From: Pseudonocardiaceae bacterium
GTDB lineage: Bacteria > Actinomycetota > Actinomycetes > Mycobacteriales > Pseudonocardiaceae
Direction: 5' to 3'
Length of the DNA stretch: 5,259 nucleotides
NCBI GenBank assembly: GCA_025937115.1
Contig: JAICSB010000267.1
Location: forward strand, 1 to 5,259
Shown: in pieces, positions 1 to 5,259 of the stretch
Layout of the letters: every line of letters starts with the position of its first letter
Position numbering within the stretch: the first letter of the stretch is position 1
Made by a program: the position numbers and the translations under genes
Notes under the pieces: generated by a model
Databases searched by the model: none
What the model was told of the DNA's origin: nothing
Seen by the model: the letters and a program-made list of their open reading frames with translations, nothing else

Positions 1-1
1 G

Positions 2-865
2 GAGGATGTCACCGACATCATCCTCAACCTCAAGGAGCTGGTGGTCGGCTCTGAGGAGGATGAGCCGGTGACGATGTACCTGCGCAAGCAGGGGCCGGGT
101 GACGTCACCGCGGGCGACATCGTGCCACCGGCCGGTGTCACCGTGCACAACCCCGACCTGCACATCGCCACCCTCAACGGCAAGGGCAAGCTCGAGATCG
201 AGCTGATCGTGGAGCGGGGCCGCGGCTATGTGCCCGCGGTGCAGAACAAGGCGTCCGGCGCGGAGATCGGCCGGATCCCGGTGGACTCCATCTACTCACC
301 GGTGCTGAAGGTGACCTACAAGGTCGAGGCCACCCGGGTGGAGCAGCGGACCGACTTCGACAAGCTCGTCTTGGATGTGGAAACCAAGCCGTCGCTGACC
401 CCCCGGGACGCGCTGGCCTCGGCCGGACGCACCCTGGTGGAGTTGTTCGGCCTGGCCCGCGAGCTCAACGTCGAGGCCGAAGGCATCGAAATCGGACCGT
501 CGCCGGCCGAAGCGGACACGATCGCGGCGTTCGCCATGCCGATTGAGGACCTGGACCTCACCGTCCGGTCCTACAACTGCCTCAAGCGCGAGGGCATTCA
601 CACCGTTGGCGAGTTGGTCAGCCGCAGTGAGGCCGACCTATTGGACATCCGCAACTTCGGTGCCAAGTCGATCGACGAGGTGAAGCTGAAATTAGCGGGT
701 CTGGGTCTGCAGCTCAAGGACAGCCCGCCCGGATTCGACCCCTCGGCGGTGGCGGCAGAATACTCGATCGACGGATGGGGCGAGGCCAGCGAGAACGGGG
801 TTGACAACGGCCCCGATTACGGCCCCGACGACGGCCACGACTACGCCGAAACCGAACAGCTCTAA
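2..865 (+). CDS. rpoA: DNA-directed RNA polymerase subunit alpha, 5' partial
   Basis: This is the alpha subunit of RNA polymerase, which nucleates core assembly and contacts UP elements and activators. The reading frame is already open at base 2 ([15 protein letters not shown]...), so the first 60 or so residues of a roughly 347-residue mycobacterial alpha lie outside the window; 287 residues are visible. Visible residues 1 to about 150 are the rest of the N-terminal dimerisation/assembly domain ([26 protein letters not shown]). A linker follows, then the C-terminal domain at about 180-245 ([25 protein letters not shown]...[14 protein letters not shown]). The Arg of TVRSYNCLK, codon 566-568, matches the DNA-contacting Arg265 of E. 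coli. The tail after [11 protein letters not shown] is long, acidic and repetitive ([18 protein letters not shown]); the terminal AETEQL is typical of mycobacterial alpha. rplQ follows after a 70-base gap that contains a large palindrome. Confidence 0.97.
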   Translation, partial: EDVTDIILNLKELVVGSEEDEPVTMYLRKQGPGDVTAGDIVPPAGVTVHNPDLHIATLNGKGKLEIELIVERGRGYVPAVQNKASGAEIGRIPVDSIYSPVLKVTYKVEATRVEQRTDFDKLVLDVETKPSLTPRDALASAGRTLVELFGLARELNVEAEGIEIGPSPAEADTIAAFAMPIEDLDLTVRSYNCLKREGIHTVGELVSRSEADLLDIRNFGAKSIDEVKLKLAGLGLQLKDSPPGFDPSAVAAEYSIDGWGEASENGVDNGPDYGPDDGHDYAETEQL

Positions 866-868
866 GCA

Positions 869-914
869 CTCGTGAGTGGCAAACAGTGTTATAACACTGT
901 TTGCCACTCACGAG
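869..914. repeat. Perfect 46-bp palindrome between rpoA and rplQ
   Basis: Bases 869-891 and 892-914 are exact reverse complements with no spacer, centred on TTATAA; pairing stops at 868/915. The central half-site reads TGGCAAACAGTGTTA (877-891). It starts three bases after the rpoA stop and ends before the L17 ribosome-binding site. It has no U-tract, so it is not a classical intrinsic terminator. A long dyad with a TTATAA centre resembles the operator of a dimeric (for example TetR-family) repressor. It could also be a hairpin attenuator, an RNA-processing site or an inserted palindromic element. The symmetry is seen directly; the function is inference. Confidence 0.97.
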
Positions 915-921
915 GCACCTG

Positions 922-928
922 AAAGGAG
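922..928 (+). promoter_or_regulatory. Ribosome-binding site of rplQ
   Basis: AAAGGAG lies 7 bases upstream of the ATG at 936. It decides the start of rplQ against the in-frame GTG at 876, which sits inside the palindrome and would add 20 residues foreign to L17. Confidence 0.85.
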
Positions 929-935
929 CCATAAA

Positions 936-1445
936 ATGCCAACGCCGACCAAGGGTGCCCGGCTCGGCGGGTCGCCGGCCCATCAACGGCTGATGCTGGC
1001 CAACTTGGCGACATCGCTGTTCGCCCACGGCAGGATCACCACTACCGAGGCTAAGGCGAAACGGCTGCGCCCGTTCGCCGAGCGGTTGATCAGCAAGGCT
1101 CGAGTAGGGGACCTGCACAACCGCCGCGAGATCATGCGGGTGATTCAGGACAAGGACGTCGTACACAAGCTGGTCGCGGAGATCGGTCCGCAGTTCGCGA
1201 CCCGACCGGGTGGCTACACCAGGATCCTCAAGACCCTGCCACGCAAGGGCGACAACGCGCCGATGGCGATCATCGCGCTGGTCACCGAGCGCACCGCGGC
1301 TGAGGTCGAGGAAGTCCAGCGCCGAGCCTTCAAGGCCCGGCCGACGGCGAAGCAGCCGACCGACAAGGCCGCCGATTCCACCCCGGAGGAGACCCCGGCT
1401 GGGGAAGCGACACCCTCGCCTGCTCAGCCGGAGGACGAGGACTAA
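936..1445 (+). CDS. rplQ: 50S ribosomal protein L17 (bL17)
   Basis: bL17 is a structural protein of the large ribosomal subunit, located near the peptide exit tunnel. The 169-residue product begins [46 protein letters not shown], the standard actinobacterial L17 N-terminus. It continues with the conserved [20 protein letters not shown] and [25 protein letters not shown] blocks. After about residue 125 comes an Ala/Pro/Glu/Thr-rich, acidic, probably disordered tail ending in PAQPEDED; such extensions are common in mycobacterial L17. The start is ATG with AAAGGAG at proper spacing. The gene follows rpoA in the same orientation, as in most actinobacteria, and is presumably co-transcribed with it unless the intervening palindrome interferes. 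Its TAA stop is directly followed, in the same frame, by the open frame of truA. The core looks less like M. tuberculosis L17 than RpoA looks like its counterpart, which leaves the genus open. Confidence 0.97.
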   Translation: MPTPTKGARLGGSPAHQRLMLANLATSLFAHGRITTTEAKAKRLRPFAERLISKARVGDLHNRREIMRVIQDKDVVHKLVAEIGPQFATRPGGYTRILKTLPRKGDNAPMAIIALVTERTAAEVEEVQRRAFKARPTAKQPTDKAADSTPEETPAGEATPSPAQPEDED

Positions 1446-1448
1446 ATC

Positions 1449-2315
1449 CTGAGTCGCAGCGACGCACTCCAGGAGCCCGCGGTCCCCACTGGGGATTGCG
1501 GGCTCCTGCGCTATCGGCTGGATATCAGCTACGACGGGTCCGGCTTCTCCGGATGGGCTCGGCAACCCGAGCGACGCACCGTCCAGGGCGTTGTCGAGCA
1601 CGCTGTAGCGACCGTGGCGCGGATCGAGGCCAACCTCACCGTTGCTGGGCGCACCGATGCGGGCGTGCACGCCACCGCGCAGGTTGCGCACATCGACGTG
1701 CCGCCTGGGATGCTGCCGCCCGACCAGCTCGCCCACCGGTTGGCTCGGTTGCTGCCACCGGATGTTCGGGTGCTCTCGGTGCGGCAGGTGCCGCGCACCT
1801 TCGACGCTCGGTTCTCCGCGCTGCGGCGGCACTACCGGTACCGGATCTGCGACGCCCCGTGGGGCGTTGAGCCGCTGCGCCGGTACGACACGCTGAGCCA
1901 CCCTAGACGGCTCGACGACGCTGCGATGAACGTTGCTAGCAGGCTCTTGCTCGGGGAGCACGACTTCGCGGCGTTCTGCCGCCGCCGGGACGGCGCGACC
2001 ACGGTGCGCGCGCTGGAGCGGTTCGAGTGGACCCGCGACGAACCGCACTTGCTGGTCGCGCATGTCGCCGCGGACGCGTTCTGCCACTCGATGGTGCGCA
2101 GCCTGGTGGGCGCCTTGCTAGCGGTGGGACAGGGCCGGCGCGCACCGGACTGGCCCGCTGGTCTACTGCGGCACACCGCCCGGGCCAGCGACGTGGCGGT
2201 GGCATCCGCGCACGGCCTCGTTCTAGTCGGGGTGGACTATCCCGACGACGACCAGCTCGCCGCCCGCGCCGAGCAAACCCGTGCATTGCGATTAACTCCT
2301 GGGTTGGCCCAATAG
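1449..2315 (+). CDS. truA: tRNA pseudouridine(38-40) synthase TruA, start uncertain
   Basis: TruA isomerises uridines 38-40 in the anticodon arm of many tRNAs. The conserved protein begins around base 1509 ([30 protein letters not shown]). The catalytic motif [10 protein letters not shown] follows, with its Asp at codon 1656-1658 (residue 70 from the start used here). Further blocks are [13 protein letters not shown] (Tyr at 1833), HDFAAFC (from 1959) and [16 protein letters not shown] near 2082-2126, all family hallmarks. No ATG, GTG or TTG lies in frame between the rplQ stop (1443-1445) and 1614. Starting at GTG 1614 would delete the conserved N-terminus. I therefore give CTG 1449, preceded at 8 bases by GAGG (1437-1440), as the best candidate; ATC 1446 is an alternative. 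Product length from CTG is 288 residues. Translation is probably coupled to rplQ. A strong hairpin at 1470-1508 lies within the first codons. The stop codon lies in a 20-bp tandem duplication. Confidence 0.9.
   Translation: MSRSDALQEPAVPTGDCGLLRYRLDISYDGSGFSGWARQPERRTVQGVVEHAVATVARIEANLTVAGRTDAGVHATAQVAHIDVPPGMLPPDQLAHRLARLLPPDVRVLSVRQVPRTFDARFSALRRHYRYRICDAPWGVEPLRRYDTLSHPRRLDDAAMNVASRLLLGEHDFAAFCRRRDGATTVRALERFEWTRDEPHLLVAHVAADAFCHSMVRSLVGALLAVGQGRRAPDWPAGLLRHTARASDVAVASAHGLVLVGVDYPDDDQLAARAEQTRALRLTPGLAQ
1470..1508 (+). terminator. Nested stem-loop after rplQ, possible terminator or attenuator
   Basis: The arms CAGGAGCCCGC (1470-1480) and GCGGGCTCCTG (1498-1508) are perfect 11-base complements. 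Inside them TCCCC (1483-1487) pairs with GGGGA (1491-1495) around the loop ACT. The two intervening G positions (1481-1482) can form G-U pairs with 1496-1497, so the RNA could fold as one 18-pair hairpin with a triloop. It starts 24 bases after the rplQ stop. No U-tract follows, so termination would have to be of the U-less type proposed for mycobacteria. It also overlaps the beginning of the truA frame and could lower or time truA translation. The structure is seen; the role is inferred. Confidence 0.6.
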
Positions 2316-2335
2316 CTCCTGGCTTGGCCCAATAG
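2296..2335 (+). repeat. 20-bp tandem duplication over the truA stop codon
   Basis: Two adjacent 20-base units, 2296-2315 and 2316-2335, differ at one base (CTCCTGGGTTGGCCCAATAG and CTCCTGGCTTGGCCCAATAG). The first unit encodes the last truA residues and its TAG stop (2313-2315). The second carries the same TAG in another reading frame. This is probably a slippage duplication at the gene end; it leaves TruA intact. It marks the boundary with the accessory HNH gene. Confidence 0.9.
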
Positions 2336-2403
2336 CGGAGCTTGGCGACGCTGGCCGAGTGCAACTCAGATTCGTGTCGGCCGAGACTGTCAGACCTGTG
2401 TTG

Positions 2404-2409
2404 TAGCGT
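2404..2409 (+). promoter_or_regulatory. Candidate -10 element for the DUF222/HNH gene
   Basis: TAGCGT fits the mycobacterial -10 pattern TANNNT. It ends 7 bases before GTG 2417 and 10 bases before ATG 2420, the geometry expected of a leaderless transcript. No clear Shine-Dalgarno sequence precedes these start codons, which agrees with leaderless initiation. No convincing -35 is visible. The surrounding 100-base gap is less GC-rich than the flanking genes. Such short motifs occur often by chance. Confidence 0.3.
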
Positions 2410-2419
2410 TTGGGTTGTG

Positions 2420-4342
<1,923 letters not shown>

Positions 4343-4512
4343 GGATGGCACCGGCTCACGCCGCGCGTGACCTGAACCTGCGCGGAAGCTGCTCCACGGG
4401 CTCGACCGGCACGTCGATCAATAGCGTCGTACCGGCCGCTGTCGACGTATCGTTTGGCCGTTGCTCCCGGATCGATGCCAGGCTGAGATGTTCGGGACTG
4501 TCGGATCTCCGG
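4343..4512. other. Intergenic region between convergent HNH gene and methyltransferase remnant
   Basis: I recognise no gene here; the short open frame crossing it has no family resemblance. Two weak inverted repeats could act as terminators: CCGCGC (4361-4366) with GCGCGG (4380-4385), and TCCCGGA (4465-4471) with TTCGGGA (4491-4497, one G-U pair). Neither has a T-run. The genes on both sides converge on this region, so a terminator would be expected, but none is convincing. Confidence 0.4.
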
Positions 4513-4910
4513 TTACGCGATCAGACGAAACGTGAAGTAATCGATCTGCCAGCCGTCCTCAATGAGGCTGCGCTGGGCCACTACCTCATGTAGGAAGCCG
4601 CCGTTGTCGATAAGGCGCAGAAGATAGGCCAAATCTCCGGAGGTACCGAAGAAGATCAGCATTCGACCGCTGTCTGTCAGGTATCGCCGTGCTTGGCGAA
4701 AGAATCTCGTCATGGCGCCATAGTTCTCATCCGTAGTGGCGGCTTCGAGTACGTCGCGGGGGTAAACCAACGGAACGGCGGGTCGAAAACGATCAGGTCG
4801 AACCTGCCGTCGACGTTGCTGAAGATGTCGCTGTGGCGGACTTCGACGCGGTCGGCGACATCGTTGCGCAGGGCGTTGTCGCGGGCGGCCGCGAGGGCGT
4901 GCCGGCTAGT
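4513..4910 (-). pseudogene. SAM-dependent methyltransferase remnant, frameshifted and N-terminally truncated
   Basis: On the minus strand, one frame from about 4904 down to 4764 reads HALAAARDNALRNDVADR, then VRHSDIFSNVDGRFDLIVFDPPFRWF. These are the second strand/helix and motif IV (DPPF, 4773-4784) of a class I methyltransferase of the 'small domain'/N5-glutamine type. Homology then jumps to another frame: YPRDVLEAATTDENYGAMTRFFRQARRYLTDSGRMLIFFGTSGDLAYLLRLIDNGGFLHEVV...WQIDYFTFRLIA, ending at the TAA read from 4515-4513. One extra C in the C5 run (plus-strand GGGGG, 4758-4762) would join the two as RWFTPRD-LEAATTDENYG, so a one-base deletion is the likely cause. The glycine-rich SAM-binding motif I that should precede HALAAARDN is absent from all three frames. 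The substrate is unknown. A sequencing error could explain the shift but not the missing N-terminus. Confidence 0.65.
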
Positions 4911-4989
4911 CCGGCCGCCAGATCCGGTGCGAGTGGGCGAGTCACCGCCGGACTGTGGTCTGCGCCGCCGACGACCAGATCCACCAGGT
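4911..4989 (-). other. Unassigned junction between transketolase and methyltransferase fragments
   Basis: About 80 bases join the two fragments. One minus-strand frame stays open from within the end of the transketolase gene and reads AVDEAIDLVDLVVGGADHSPAVTRPLAPDLAAGLAG, which has a coding-like composition but matches no family I know. The other two frames contain stops or low-information sequence. It may be a scar from a deletion that removed the methyltransferase N-terminus. Confidence 0.35.
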
Positions 4990-5259
4990 CTATGGCCTCA
5001 TCGACCGCACCCTGGGTGACTGGTCGCGACGCGTGAAGAAGGCGTCGATCGAGGTCCGCAGCCCGGGGACGTCGAGGCCGTGGGCTGCGTCGTGCTCGGT
5101 GATGGTGCCGTAGCGACGCAGCTCGGCCTGGCCCACCCCGAGGGCGAGCAGGCGGTGGCGCACCCCGTGTAGCGCCTGGGTCACCTGACCGGTGGAAGTG
5201 CCGGCGAGGTATGGCTCCACGATGACAACGTCGGGCTCGGTGAGCGTGACGCGCAACCC
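4990..5259 (-). CDS. Transketolase C-terminal subunit-like protein, C-terminal fragment
   Basis: The minus-strand frame is open at the right edge and ends at the TAG read from 4992-4990, so only about 89 C-terminal residues are visible and the start is outside. The segment PDVVIVEPYLAGTSTGQVTQALHGVRHRLLALGVGQAELRRYGTITEHDAAHGLDVPGLRTSIDAFF resembles the last part of the transketolase C-terminal domain of the split, two-subunit transketolases of actinobacteria. These are thiamine-diphosphate enzymes that transfer two-carbon units between sugar phosphates; the catalytic residues are not in this fragment. Family members usually end soon after the helix corresponding to LRTSIDAFF. Here a basic tail TRRDQSPRVRSMRP follows, perhaps because a rearrangement replaced the natural end. 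I assigned it from memory of the family; another alpha/beta domain remains possible. Confidence 0.6.
   Translation of the reverse strand, partial: GLRVTLTEPDVVIVEPYLAGTSTGQVTQALHGVRHRLLALGVGQAELRRYGTITEHDAAHGLDVPGLRTSIDAFFTRRDQSPRVRSMRP

Noticed and set aside
876..935. An upstream GTG start for rplQ adding [13 protein letters not shown]...
   Set aside because: These codons lie in the palindrome, are not part of L17, and the ATG at 936 has a good ribosome-binding site.
1614..1616. GTG as the truA start
   Set aside because: The conserved TruA N-terminus ([16 protein letters not shown]...RTVQG) is encoded upstream in the same frame and would be lost.
714..2087. A 457-codon open frame on the minus strand across rpoA, rplQ and truA
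   Set aside because: It lies antisense to three well-supported genes, is Arg/Pro/Gly-rich as expected from high-GC codon bias, and resembles no family.
2342..2419. A TTG start at 2342 extending the HNH protein by 26 residues
   Set aside because: The extension is Cys/Ser-rich and unlike the family, and it crosses the proposed promoter.
4361..4385. An intrinsic terminator from the 6-bp inverted repeat CCGCGC/GCGCGG
   Set aside because: The stem is short, the loop is 13 bases, and no T-run follows; such repeats arise often in high-GC DNA.
4345..4593. A plus-strand 82-codon open frame after the HNH gene
   Set aside because: It shows no family resemblance and its 3' half is antisense to the methyltransferase remnant.

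Overview
The window reads as high-GC actinobacterial chromosome, probably order Mycobacteriales (Mycobacterium or a Pseudonocardia-type relative). The order rpoA-rplQ-truA, the acidic RpoA tail ending in AETEQL, the L17 start [12 protein letters not shown] and a DUF222/HNH ('13E12-like') protein all point there. Species cannot be settled by eye: RpoA looks mycobacterial, while L17 and TruA look more divergent from the M. tuberculosis versions I remember.

Positions 1-2315 hold the end of the ribosomal-protein/RNA-polymerase operon on the + strand. It contains RpoA (5' end cut off by the window), ribosomal protein L17 and the tRNA pseudouridine synthase TruA. Three DNA features stand out. A perfect 46-bp palindrome sits between rpoA and rplQ. 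A long nested hairpin lies just after rplQ, inside the start of truA. A 20-bp tandem duplication copies the truA stop codon. The truA frame has no ATG, GTG or TTG upstream of its conserved N-terminus.

Positions 2316-4342 hold a 640-residue DUF222 plus HNH-nuclease protein on the same strand, with a plausible leaderless promoter of its own. The gene carries ten in-frame copies of the hexamer GACACC, giving a (Asp-Thr)10 tract, and ends in a proline-rich tail. It is an accessory, multicopy type of gene placed directly behind a housekeeping operon.

Positions 4343-5259 look like decaying accessory DNA on the opposite strand. After about 170 bases with no gene there is a SAM-dependent methyltransferase remnant that lacks its N-terminal part and is split by a one-base deletion in a G5/C5 run. 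A short unassigned junction follows, then the C-terminal end of a transketolase-like subunit that continues past the right edge. I see no coherent new multi-gene system. The best leads are the palindrome, the non-canonical truA start with its hairpin, and the hexamer-repeat HNH gene.
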